The translations under genes were made by a program, and so were the position numbers. Shown piece by piece: positions 17,439-27,000 of a stretch of DNA of 63,911 nt. How positions within the stretch are numbered: position 1 is the stretch's first letter; each line of letters starts with the position of its first letter. The notes below the pieces were generated by a model, which was not told the DNA's origin, did not search any database, and saw only the letters and a list, made by a program, of their open reading frames with translations. The stretch comes from a virus: positions 1 through 63,911 of the IMG/VR virus record IMGVR_UViG_3300021437_000017, one strand, 5' to 3'.

Positions 17439-18361
17439 GCATCCAGCCGCAGATACCTGACCCCGCGGGCGTAAAGGACGAGCGGGCAGTCAGCATTTTG
17501 AGAACGATCAAATCGGTGATTGATGCGATCACAGGGCGCGCACCGAACAAGCCGCAGATAAAATCTCTTGCCGCCGACGCGAATACCTACGGCATCATCA
17601 ACAAGATCAACGAGATCATCAGTCAGTTGCAATTTGGTGACACGGTCCAGCCCTTGACTCCGGCATCAACCGCTGCATGGGCCGCCGCTTCCGCCGCCTC
17701 TCCTGTGGTGCATGGCCCAGTATCAGCAGTAGATGGGGATTACGCAGTCTTCGATGGCGGTCCGGCAAAGATTAGAGATGGCGGTCCGGTCAGGACGCAG
17801 GTCGTCGTTCAAATGGAGGACCGCGATGACGAACCGCAGATGGTAGGATTCCCGAAGGAGTCAAATCCTACGTTTGACACAATAACCGCCATAACATCTG
17901 TTACAACGCCGACCATTCAATTGCAGTCCGCTGGTTCCGCTCCCACCCAAAATGCACGAGCGGCACGCGGAACACTGGCAGCACCTTCGGCGCTCCAGAC
18001 CGGAGACCTTATTTGCACCGACAATTATTCAGGTTACGGATCTGCCGCTTACTCAACGCCCAGAGCACACGTGGATGTCAAGGCTGCGGAGAACTGGACG
18101 GACGCGGCGCAAGGGACAACTTGGTCTGTTAGCGTAACTCAGGTAGGAGGAACCGCAGCCAAATCAGAGGCGCTTAAAGTAAATGATAATGGAACCGTCA
18201 ACGCCCAATTCGGCGCGACAGCCGCTACGGTAAGGCCAACATCTCCGAATGGTTATTTTTCTTATGACACAAGTTCCGGGATAAACGCCAGCATTACATC
18301 TACCGGACTTGTTGGAAAGACCATCGTCGTCAAGGACGGAATTATTACGGCATTTTCGTAG
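17435..18361 (+). CDS. Tail protein, unknown
   Basis: This 308-residue protein has a helical N-terminus (residues 20-65), an Ala/Pro/Val-rich middle and a beta-rich C-terminal half with G-S-x-A-P-T turns (LQSAGSAPTQNARAARGTLA) often seen at the distal ends of phage fibres. The C-terminus, KTIVVKDGIITAFS, is typical of such fibre tips. It is likely part of the tail tip. Confidence 0.6.
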   Translation: MSIQPQIPDPAGVKDERAVSILRTIKSVIDAITGRAPNKPQIKSLAADANTYGIINKINEIISQLQFGDTVQPLTPASTAAWAAASAASPVVHGPVSAVDGDYAVFDGGPAKIRDGGPVRTQVVVQMEDRDDEPQMVGFPKESNPTFDTITAITSVTTPTIQLQSAGSAPTQNARAARGTLAAPSALQTGDLICTDNYSGYGSAAYSTPRAHVDVKAAENWTDAAQGTTWSVSVTQVGGTAAKSEALKVNDNGTVNAQFGATAATVRPTSPNGYFSYDTSSGINASITSTGLVGKTIVVKDGIITAFS

Positions 18362-18369
18362 GATAAATC

Positions 18370-18741
18370 ATGCAAAACAGACCATTCAATCTCGGGCCGG
18401 TAGCGCTTACCACAACGCTCACTACCAATATCATGAATTGCAATGTGACCTCGCTGGCGGGGCCGGTCGGCTTTACACTGACGCAACCCTACATCATCCT
18501 GCGCCATATCCGCATCGTGAACAAGACCGCGAGCGCAGCCACGTTCTCTCTTTGGAAAGGGGCGACGGGGGGCAATGCTGCCGGGACCGAGATTGTCGGT
18601 ATAGGAAAAAGCGTGAATGCGAACGATTGCTACGATTGGTACGGACTCATGCGATTCGATGCGGCTGACTTTATGGTCGGCGGATCAGGAACCGCGACCG
18701 CGCTCAGTTTGCAGGCCGAGGGCGAGATAGGAATTTCCTAA
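18370..18741 (+). CDS. Small virion-type protein, unknown
   Basis: This 123-residue protein has beta-sandwich-like composition (YIILRHIRIVNKTASAATFS, then LWKGATGGNAAGTE). It lies between the tail gene and the Gly/Ala-rich protein. A role in the virion is likely from position only. Confidence 0.55.
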   Translation: MQNRPFNLGPVALTTTLTTNIMNCNVTSLAGPVGFTLTQPYIILRHIRIVNKTASAATFSLWKGATGGNAAGTEIVGIGKSVNANDCYDWYGLMRFDAADFMVGGSGTATALSLQAEGEIGIS

Positions 18742-18751
18742 AGGAATCAAA

Positions 18752-21187
18752 ATGGCTATCCCCAATCAGACAGACCAATTCGGCAATCCGGTAGACCAGT
18801 ATGGAAATCCAATCGGGGACACATATGATGAATTCGGTCAAGCATTAGACAAAAATGGTAATCCTATTGGCACTATTGCATCGCAAAGCGCCCTTGCTGG
18901 GGATACGTGGTTTACCGATCCCTCTTTGTGGGGAAACTACGGAAAGAATTGGAGAGCACTTTCTCCTGACGTGCAGCAGATGATTCTCGGATCAGGCACG
19001 GCCTCGACCGGCAACGGGCCGATCACGGTAGGCGAGTTCGCGCCGGGTGGGTGGGGCGACAAATACCTTCAGGAAGGCATTCAGCAAGGGCTACAAGGGG
19101 CGCAACTCGCGCAATATATCCAAGGCAAGCTCGGCGGCGTGCAGGGGCTTATAGCGGCTTCCAACGCGGCCAATGACAACGTAAATATGCTCAATGGCGC
19201 TCCCGCCGCCTGGCTCGCTACGGCTGGGCTTATGGGCGGCTTGGCGAGCGGCCTAATTCCTACGCCCGGAGTGACTGGTGGTGCAACGACCGGAGGACTT
19301 GGTAGCACTGTTGATTTTACGGAGGGGCAATTGGCGCAACAAGCGCTTTATAACTCTCCTGTAACGGTAGGCACCACAACCTACGCAAATACCATAGAAG
19401 CGCTAAAAGCTGGCGTTGATCCAACTGCTCTTGGGCTTTCAACGAATGCGAGCGGAGCCGGTGCGATGGTCGGCGGAACCCCGGTATCAAACTTGGCCAC
19501 GACCGCTGGAACGAACGCAGTTGGAACTGCGGCAGGTAATGCTGCTACTGGCGCGAGTGGGGCAACCGGCGCAACGGGGGGCGCTAGTGGGGCGCTCGGG
19601 ACTGGTGCCGCCGCAGCAGGAACAGCAGCGGCAGGCGGCGCTGCGGCCGGTATCGGAGGAACAGGGCTTACAGCGGGAGACATAATCAAGGCAGGAACTG
19701 GGCTGGCGGGTATCGCGCTCGCGGCTGGCGGGGGTGGCACGACGAGCGGAGCAAATACAGCGGCAGACAACGCGGCTAATGCCGCCGCCGCCGCGCAGAC
19801 CACGCTTGCGAACATCTCGCAGGACCAGTGGAACTACTACAAGCAGAATTACCAGCCTCTTGAGTCGAATCTCATCAATCAGGCGATGACTGCCGGCAGT
19901 CCTGACGAGTTCGCCAGAGCGCGAGGCGCGGCGAGTGCCGACGTGACAGGCGCATTTGATACGGCGCGGAAGAGCACGTTGAACCGGATGCAGAGTTACG
20001 GCATCAATCCGGGTTCTCCTGCCTATCAGTCTATGGGCGCAAGCACGGACCTCGCCGAAGGTGCAACCAGGGCCGGAGCGCTGACCGCCGCCGACAATGC
20101 GACGCGCAATCTGGCCTACTCTAAGGCGCTGGATGTGGCGGGGATTGGTCGCAACATTCCAGCTCAGTCAGCAGCGAGTTCGGCCAATGCCGCCAATGCC
20201 GCCACGAACGCCGCGCAGGTGGCGAATACCCGTGGCCAGACAGCGTTTCTACAGAATCAGACGAACAACGCGAACATCGGGTATGGCTTAAACAGCATTG
20301 GGAACGCCGCTGCCAAGTGGTTCGGCACACCAACACCCGTTTACAATTCTTCCTCGTCGCTGACGCCCGGTTCTGTCAATACCGCAGGTGGCAACACTGA
20401 CTGGTTCGCTGGCGCCGAGGGTGGAAAGGTAACTCCGCGCGGTTTCCAACGAGCGGGGCTCGAAGTTGCGCCGTGGGGCATTGATCTACGCACCGGTAGG
20501 CCAGCAACAACCGCGCCGGAAGGATCGAATGTCGTCGAGACGCGGCCAGCAGTCGGGCCGTCACATCCTACGCACGGCAATGGCGGCAGTATTGGAACAC
20601 GCAACGAGGGCGTCTATCCCGAGAAGCGGTTTGCGGATGGTGGAACGGTCATCGACGCGCAGCAAACTGCGCCGGGGGAATACGACGCGACGGCACTTCA
20701 TTCTGTTCTGATGAAACGTGGGCTTAATCCTCGCATGGCGCACGCGGCAACTCGACATATAACGCCTCACATGCGCCACTTCGCTGGTGGTGGTGGCGTA
20801 GGCCGGCAAGGGATTGGGCTGGACGAAAGCGACATGGGAATGCCGAACTCGGTATCGACGACAGCGCAACCTGTGAATGGGGTTGGAACGGAAGAGCCGC
20901 AAGCGTCTAATGGTCGCGTTGAAGGACCGGGAAGCGGAACGTCAGACAGTGTGCCGGCCGTTATTGATGGACAGCAAGCTGCCAGATTGAGTGATGGCGA
21001 GTTCATTATGTCAGAGCCGGTTTCTCGGATGACTGGTGAGGAAATTTTGATGGCACTGAATGAGGCTGGATTAAAAAAGCGCGGGATCGAGCCCAAAACG
21101 TCAAATGAAGTTCCGGTTGATGCCGGAATGAGAGCCTATCGCAATGGCGGCAGAATTAGCCGTTTCGCTTGCGGGGGGTTATTCTGA
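18752..21187 (+). CDS. Large Ala/Gly-rich virion protein, possible ejection protein
   Basis: This 811-residue protein has three parts. Residues 1-40 carry short repeats of the form D-Q-[FY]-G-N-P. Residues 150-340 are almost pure Gly/Ala/Thr and could be membrane-active. Residues 345-480 are helical (NISQDQWNYYKQNYQPLESN). The C-terminal part has several [FY]-A-x-G-G motifs (FADGGTV, FAGGGGV, GGRISRF, FACGGLF). It precedes two other large proteins with similar Gly-Gly motifs, so I infer a DNA-ejection complex. Its last 9 bases overlap the end of a reverse-strand gene. Confidence 0.6.
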   Translation: MAIPNQTDQFGNPVDQYGNPIGDTYDEFGQALDKNGNPIGTIASQSALAGDTWFTDPSLWGNYGKNWRALSPDVQQMILGSGTASTGNGPITVGEFAPGGWGDKYLQEGIQQGLQGAQLAQYIQGKLGGVQGLIAASNAANDNVNMLNGAPAAWLATAGLMGGLASGLIPTPGVTGGATTGGLGSTVDFTEGQLAQQALYNSPVTVGTTTYANTIEALKAGVDPTALGLSTNASGAGAMVGGTPVSNLATTAGTNAVGTAAGNAATGASGATGATGGASGALGTGAAAAGTAAAGGAAAGIGGTGLTAGDIIKAGTGLAGIALAAGGGGTTSGANTAADNAANAAAAAQTTLANISQDQWNYYKQNYQPLESNLINQAMTAGSPDEFARARGAASADVTGAFDTARKSTLNRMQSYGINPGSPAYQSMGASTDLAEGATRAGALTAADNATRNLAYSKALDVAGIGRNIPAQSAASSANAANAATNAAQVANTRGQTAFLQNQTNNANIGYGLNSIGNAAAKWFGTPTPVYNSSSSLTPGSVNTAGGNTDWFAGAEGGKVTPRGFQRAGLEVAPWGIDLRTGRPATTAPEGSNVVETRPAVGPSHPTHGNGGSIGTRNEGVYPEKRFADGGTVIDAQQTAPGEYDATALHSVLMKRGLNPRMAHAATRHITPHMRHFAGGGGVGRQGIGLDESDMGMPNSVSTTAQPVNGVGTEEPQASNGRVEGPGSGTSDSVPAVIDGQQAARLSDGEFIMSEPVSRMTGEEILMALNEAGLKKRGIEPKTSNEVPVDAGMRAYRNGGRISRFACGGLF

Positions 21188-21352
21188 AATGCGGTTCAAT
21201 ATCTTGAACAACTTAACCGAACCCTCCGGGATTTTTTGCACACCGGACTCCCATCGAGCGAACGTACGGGATGACACCTCGACCTGTCGTGCCGCTTGCG
21301 ACAACGATAGGCCGAGGGACTTACGGAGTTTTTTTAATTCAAAACCGACCAT
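21179..21352 (-). CDS. Small XRE-family helix-turn-helix regulator
   Basis: This 57-residue protein is a minimal Cro/C1-type domain: FELKKLRKSLGLSLSQAARQ (helices 1-2), VEVSSRTFARWESGVQKIP (recognition helix with the classic RxFxRWExG pattern), then a short third segment. It is the last gene of a reverse-strand cassette inserted in the late operon and ends 9 bases inside the gene on the other strand. It may repress its own cassette promoter at 22369-22397, which carries a palindrome. Confidence 0.75.
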   Translation of the reverse strand: MVGFELKKLRKSLGLSLSQAARQVEVSSRTFARWESGVQKIPEGSVKLFKILNRISE

Positions 21353-21695
21353 GCCTTACCTTTGCACGCCACGGCAAGCCTCTGCCCACACTATCCTGCC
21401 AGACCGCGCCGCTGCGGACCTGATCTGGCCCCACCTCGCCATACATTACCCCGCCGAATCTTGCCACGCCCCTGCGCGCCCAACCCAGCCGTTCCGAGCC
21501 TTGCCGAAATTGGCTTTCCCCATCACAACGCCCTCCTGCGAGGGCGCTGGAATTGCGATTGCCTTGCCAAACAACTCCATTCCTCACCGAACCTCACCAT
21601 TGCCAGCCCCACAACACCGCTCCATACCCGGCCGCTGCAAACCTATGCCTTGGCAAACCGCGCCGAACCAACGCCCATTCAAACCACTCCACATT
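21353..21695. repeat. Non-coding pentanucleotide-phased G-rich array
   Basis: Read on the - strand, GG recurs every five bases. On the + strand, of 34 consecutive pentamers from 21351 to 21520, 22 end in CC and 30 end in C, in constant register. The phase slips after about 21520 but the pattern continues to about 21690. The three other bases vary freely, so this is not a simple tandem repeat. It separates two - strand genes and would be transcribed as a G-rich RNA. I know of no function. Confidence 0.85.
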
Positions 21696-22319
21696 TTATT
21701 GCGGAATAATCTCAAATTTAGTGATATTGAATCTGCCGTAAGTTGGTCTGAAATCACCGATACCAACCAAGCGTCCGGCCATGCTGATAACCTCGTTAAG
21801 AAACGAGGCGTCGATGTATTCCGGCGTCAAAACTTGCAACACGAATTCTGCGTTCCAGCCTGCCTTCATAGCGGGCCGAGTGCGGTTGATTCCATTGCGC
21901 TGGATCATGACGCGGCGGGTGTCGAGAAAATCCCACGTCGGTTTTCCGAGCGATCCGAGTTGCGTAATCGACACGACGCCGGCTTTGAACAGATCCATCG
22001 CGCTCTTGCGTGGGCTGCGCGGGTCTTGGCGAAATTTTGCCGCATGGATTATCGACTGCCGCAAATACTCTCCGGGGACGCAAAGCTCGCCGACATCATT
22101 GCGCCATACATAACTTTCGATGTCGTCGATTTTCTTCGCCTTGGAGTTCTTCGCAGCGGCGGATTTTGTCGCAACGCTTTCGCAGTTCCATCGGTGGAAA
22201 AGCATGTCGGAGGAACCTTCGAGGCATACTTCTACAGCATATGGAATGGACGCATCAATCGCGTTCTTACCCCCATTAGTTTTGTTGTCGTCAACAACCT
22301 TGAGTGCAGCTTTAGTCAT
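21696..22319 (-). CDS. Unknown protein of regulated reverse-strand cassette
   Basis: This 207-residue protein starts at MTKAALKVVDD with ribosome site aaggag. Longer in-frame starts would run through its own promoter. It has a beta-rich N-terminus (IPYAVEVCLEGSSDMLFHRW), a Lys/Ala linker, then VPGEYLRQSIIHAAKF and a basic stretch, ending GDFRPTYGRFNITKFEIIPQ. I cannot name a family. Transcribed from its own sigma-70-like promoter against the late operon, it has the layout of a moron, a cargo gene expressed independently of the lytic cycle. Confidence 0.75.
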   Translation of the reverse strand: MTKAALKVVDDNKTNGGKNAIDASIPYAVEVCLEGSSDMLFHRWNCESVATKSAAAKNSKAKKIDDIESYVWRNDVGELCVPGEYLRQSIIHAAKFRQDPRSPRKSAMDLFKAGVVSITQLGSLGKPTWDFLDTRRVMIQRNGINRTRPAMKAGWNAEFVLQVLTPEYIDASFLNEVISMAGRLVGIGDFRPTYGRFNITKFEIIPQ

Positions 22320-22337
22320 TTGAAGCTCCTTGCCAAA

Positions 22338-22397
22338 ATGCCACGGCGAATGCCACGGCTCATTACTAAGGCTATGCCAATTTGGCATACCTGTCAA
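22338..22397 (-). promoter_or_regulatory. Cassette promoter with operator between -35 and -10
   Basis: On the - strand: TTGACA (22397-22392), 17-nt spacer, TAGCCT (22374-22369). The spacer contains TGCCAAATTGGCA, the core of a 15-bp perfect palindrome (22374-22388). Downstream, ATGCCACGGC occurs twice, at 22338-22347 and 22350-22359, 12 bp apart, sharing the ATGCCA half-site. The arrangement TTGACA-N10-ATTGGCA-TAGNCT recurs at the two early promoters at 50282-50311 and 50476-50505. Confidence 0.75.
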
Positions 22398-22410
22398 TAG
22401 GGAAATAATC

Positions 22411-24039
22411 ATGGCCGGAAGCATATTCAGCAATTTCGGATTGATCTCACAGGGCTCTGACGCTGCCGACATGGAACGCGAACGTATCCGCAATGCCAAG
22501 CAATATAACGATCTCGATCCGCAACGCCGCGCGATTGTTGACCAGCAAATACAGTCTGGCGAGATGACGCTCGGTGAGGCGCGCAGGCAAAGAGACACAG
22601 CGGCAGCCGAACGCGCAGCGGTCTCGAAAGCTGGCAATCTTTCGGGGGCTTATGACGCGGCAATCAAAGCGAGACTTGCAGCAGGTAACTTGGAAGCGGC
22701 GACAAGCTCCTATGCCGCTGCTGACGAACTGAAGAGACGCACGGCATTACAGTTTGCCGCCGATGTTCATAACGGCATTGATCCAAACAAAGCGGCTGAA
22801 CGCCTACAAGGCGTAGGATTAGGAGCCGATCTGCCAGTAGGACAGTTGCAAGTCATCGCCGCCCCTGCCGAAGCTGATCCAAAATTCGCGGTGTTTAAGA
22901 GCAATCATCCGGAAGCAATGCCTGGGGATCGCTATGTTTCTTCCCCGGTGCCAGGGGGTAGGCAGTTATGGAATGTCTCGCGCGCAGTTAGAATGGCTGC
23001 TCCTAAAGCGGAAATTCATCCGGCCGGTGAATGGGGGACCTTTATTGATAAGGGTGGAGAAACCAAATTTGTCCCACCTCAGGCCCAGAAGACATTCGCC
23101 CCTCACACGTTGAGCAGCAAAGTAGAGAAAGTAACAGTAAAGGATGCCGAAGGAGGAGAACGCACCTATCTATGGAATCTTGAAACCCATGACTGGGAGG
23201 GCGACAAGCCTCCTGCTGGGACAGCAATTCCAACCGACCGCAATGCCGGAAAGGTGCTGCCAGAACTAAAAGAAGTTACGAACGAGCTTATGAAAATTCC
23301 GGGGATGGCTACTCGAAGCAATCCAGCGGACCCTCTCGACACGCAGTTGGTATACACGGAGAAAGGGGCAAAGATAGCTCCTGTCGTATCCGGGCTTATC
23401 ATGGCTGACAGGAAACTCACCGCGCATGAGGCTATTCTTGTCGCGATGAATGGCGTTCGCGGCGTTGACGCCGATGGCAATCTTGCAATCAAATATGGCG
23501 ACAAGATTTACAAGATGTCTGACTCCGCCGGAAAGAAAGTTGTAACCAAGGCAAGCGTTCCAACGGCAGAAGATAAGTCGTCAATTTTGAATAAAGAGTT
23601 GAAGGAAAACCAAGATAACTTAGTAAAAGCGCAGAAAGAAGGTGACTCGAACCGTGTAGAGCGGTTGATAACAAATATCGACCAATTGAATTCTGAATTG
23701 GCGAAAATAGCCAAGCCGATTAGACCGGCGCCAACGGCCACTACCGTAAAACCGGTAGCACCACTACCAGTAATTCCACCAGTTGCCCAGTCGTCAGCTC
23801 CTGCCGCGCCCGCTCAATCCGCACCTGTTCGCAGTCAAGCCGAAATTGATGTGATGATCAAAAACGCCAAAGTTGGTTATCAACCAGCGGTCAAATATCT
23901 GAAAGAATTGCTGGCATCAGGTGAACTTCAGGTAGGGCAAAGGATGAGAGTCCAACAGGCTCTCAAGGAGTCCGGCGCGAAAGGTTATTCCAAAGGCGGC
24001 AAGGTGTCTCGTTACCAAAGGCGTGGCTTGGGGGCGTAG
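22411..24039 (+). CDS. Probable internal virion / ejection protein
   Basis: This 542-residue protein starts at MAGSIFSNFGLIS. It is helical and Ala/Glu/Arg-rich at residues 20-150, mixed in the middle, then has a Pro/Ala linker (residues 450-490) and a basic C-terminus ending KGGKVSRYQRRGLGA. It sits between two other large proteins of the presumed ejection set and abuts the giant gene (stop 24039, start 24040). The role is inferred from position and composition. Confidence 0.6.
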   Translation: MAGSIFSNFGLISQGSDAADMERERIRNAKQYNDLDPQRRAIVDQQIQSGEMTLGEARRQRDTAAAERAAVSKAGNLSGAYDAAIKARLAAGNLEAATSSYAAADELKRRTALQFAADVHNGIDPNKAAERLQGVGLGADLPVGQLQVIAAPAEADPKFAVFKSNHPEAMPGDRYVSSPVPGGRQLWNVSRAVRMAAPKAEIHPAGEWGTFIDKGGETKFVPPQAQKTFAPHTLSSKVEKVTVKDAEGGERTYLWNLETHDWEGDKPPAGTAIPTDRNAGKVLPELKEVTNELMKIPGMATRSNPADPLDTQLVYTEKGAKIAPVVSGLIMADRKLTAHEAILVAMNGVRGVDADGNLAIKYGDKIYKMSDSAGKKVVTKASVPTAEDKSSILNKELKENQDNLVKAQKEGDSNRVERLITNIDQLNSELAKIAKPIRPAPTATTVKPVAPLPVIPPVAQSSAPAAPAQSAPVRSQAEIDVMIKNAKVGYQPAVKYLKELLASGELQVGQRMRVQQALKESGAKGYSKGGKVSRYQRRGLGA

Positions 24040-27000
24040 ATGGCTGACTTTACTCCAGTGAACTGGGAGGACGTATCTCCCGGCATAGGAATTACTTCAG
24101 AACAAAAAGGCGCGATGGCGGATAAGATCCTTGCCGAACAAAATCGCGGGTCACAAATTGCCGGAGAATTGAAATCAGCAAGACCCGAGTTTACCCCGAT
24201 GGATTGGGGAAGCAGAATGCCTGGGCTTGGCCAGAAGATTGAACCATTGGTTGCTCCGAAGGAAAATAGAATCAAGGACACCGTTTCAGAACTCGGTCGC
24301 TCCATCTGGGAAGGATTGACCGTTCATACTCCCGCATCGGTTGCGGCAGCGTATCAGGGAATGGATGTTTCAGACGAAGGCATATCTGGGTTCCTGATCG
24401 ACCGTTCAAAGGCACTACAGCAGCAACGCGCTGCCGAGCCGGGTGGCGATCGTCCTTCGGCTATTCCAGGTATCAAAATGCAGGATGTGCGGGATCTCGG
24501 GCAAAACCTTGGGTTCTCGCTTACCGCGATGGGGGCCGGTCTTGCCGCCGGTATCCCGGCAAGCGTGGTTGGTTCTCTCGCTACGCCTGCGGCAGGAGCA
24601 GTTGCTGGCTACGGTGCTGGCATGGCAGCGGCCGGCAAGGTCGGTTACAACATGGATGTGAACCAAGTCACCCGCCAGTTGAAGGATGCCGCGGACGAGG
24701 AAAGCCAACGGGTAAACGGCAGGCCGCAGACCCCGGAAGAATGGCAGTCAAAACTCTCTGAAATGAAGGGGGAGATTCAGAAGCACGGTCTTTATGAGGC
24801 CATTCCTGAAGCTCTTGGGAGCGGCGCAGGGTTTGCAATCCTGACTACCGCGGCCAAGGTATTCGGAAAAGGCGTGGTTGCTCGGTTTGCTTCCAAACTT
24901 GGCGCTCTCTATGGCGAGGAAATGCTGACAGAGACCGTCACCCAAATGGGCCAGCAGAACGCCGAAACGCGCATGGGACTACACCGCGGCGAGAAAGAGC
25001 GATCATTTACCAGTCCAGAAGACTGGCTGAAATCAGCCAAAGAAGTGGCACCGCAGATATTTCTGCTGACGACATTGACGGCTGGCGCTGGCAAGGCTAT
25101 TCAAATGGCACACCAAGCTGGCCAGCCAAGCGCTCCAAACGCTCCAGAAACGCCACCACTGCCAACAGGACAACCTACTCCACCGGCAGCCGCTGCGCCT
25201 GCCGTAGCCCCACCTATGCAGCCTACTCCGGTCATATCACCTGATATGCCCGGACAGTTGGGTTCCGTTGGGCCGATACCAGAAGGCCAAGCCATTGCCG
25301 AAGGCTACTCAATTCCGAACCCGCCTGGCTACCAAATCCCGAGCATAGACTTCGCCCTGACTGGCATCGACTTAGCAAGATCTGACGCTCAAAAGCTGAA
25401 GGCCGGTCAAGACCTTCCTGCCGGCGATCCAATCCGTCTGCGTAACGCCACGCTGGTATCCGTCTATGGTGAAAATGCTGCGGTGCGGCACGTAATCGAG
25501 CAGCCAGATCGGTTCGCCGCGATTGGCGATGCGATGTTCATGGTTGCGCCGACCGTCGAGCGCGTACGCGGTGCCATTGGTGCCAAGGCCGAGGGCTTGG
25601 ACATCACGCCGGACATTCTCGGCGCGATCGACGAATTTGCCAAGATGAAGGAAAACGGTCATACCTTGGGTCAGGCGATGGCGCATTCAGTTGCCCATGA
25701 CATCAGCTACGAGGGTCAGCAACTGATGGCCTTCCTTGACGAGCACCAGAACGACCCGCAGAAAATAGCCCAGTTCATCGAAAATTATCTGCACGAGGTC
25801 GAGATGGCGTCAGGGGTGCCATCTCAAGTCCGTGGCCGCGCCTTCGACATCATCCAAGAGCGCAATGCCGCCAAGCAGAAAGAACTTGAGAAGCTCCGTG
25901 CCGAGGCCGAGGCGAAAGCTGCCCGCCAGAAAGAAAGCGAAGTCGGCCGCATGGGCAATCAAGCAGCGACCGAGGTCAAGGTCAAGCAATCAAACGAGCG
26001 CGAAAAGGCAACCTTGCAAGGTGCCGAAACCGCGCTCGCGGCAGCCTTCAAGAACGCGAAATCTCTAAAACGGAAAGGGAAGCCCAATGCAAAGCCGAGT
26101 CCCGAAGGTAATGGCGGATTACCGCCAGCAACGCCAAGCAATCCTCAAGGAGGGGCTGGACAAGGTGAACCAGTTGCGGGGCGACGCTCGGGGCCAGTAC
26201 CCCAGCCTAATCAGGCTGCTGCTCAAGTCAACGCACAACCAGTTCGTGAGACACGCAATCGGCAAGGCGCTGGCGAAAAGCCGGTAAATCGCGCAGCGGC
26301 AATTCTTGCGGAACTCAAACCATTAGACCAAGCAGCCCACGAGGCCGCGACGAGTCCTCTCAACAATGTTGCGGCTCCTACGCCAAGTCAGATTGAGGCT
26401 GGCAACTATAAGAAAGGTGCGGTTCGCGTCGGCGGTCTCGAAATCTCGATCGAGAATCCTGCCGGCTCGAAAAGACGCCCAGAGTGGCCGGCACTCAAAT
26501 CGCATTATGGTTACGTCAAAGGAGTCTTGGCCCGATCCCCAGACAAGGAACATACCGACGTTTTCGTGAAGCCCGGAACCTCGGAAGATTATAACGGTCC
26601 GGTATTCGTCGTTGATCAGAACCGCGCCAACGGGCGTTTCGACGAATCGAAGACAATGATTGGCTGGTCAACTGCCGCCGAGGCCCGCGCAGCGTATCTT
26701 GAAAACTATACCAAAGGATTCGAGTCCCGTATCCGCAGCATTACCGAATTGTCGATGGATGAATACAAAGCAAAATTGCGGGACGCGAGCGCATTTCTGA
26801 AACCACAAGCGGCCCCAAAGCGTCCCAACCGTGGTAGAGCAATGGCAGAGGAGCGCAAGAAAGCCGCGCAGGCCAAGCCAGAAAGCCACTTGTTTGCCGC
26901 CATCAAGGAGATGGGCGGAATCGCATCAAGTCTCATGCGCGATCTGACCGGAGAATCGAACGCGGTCGGCAAGAAGGGCGTTCGCAGCGATATCTTCAGG

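Noticed and set aside
21353-21695. Coding frames of 60-115 codons inside the pentamer array
   Set aside because: Their composition only reflects the NNNGG/NNNCC periodicity; no ribosome site and no protein-like pattern.
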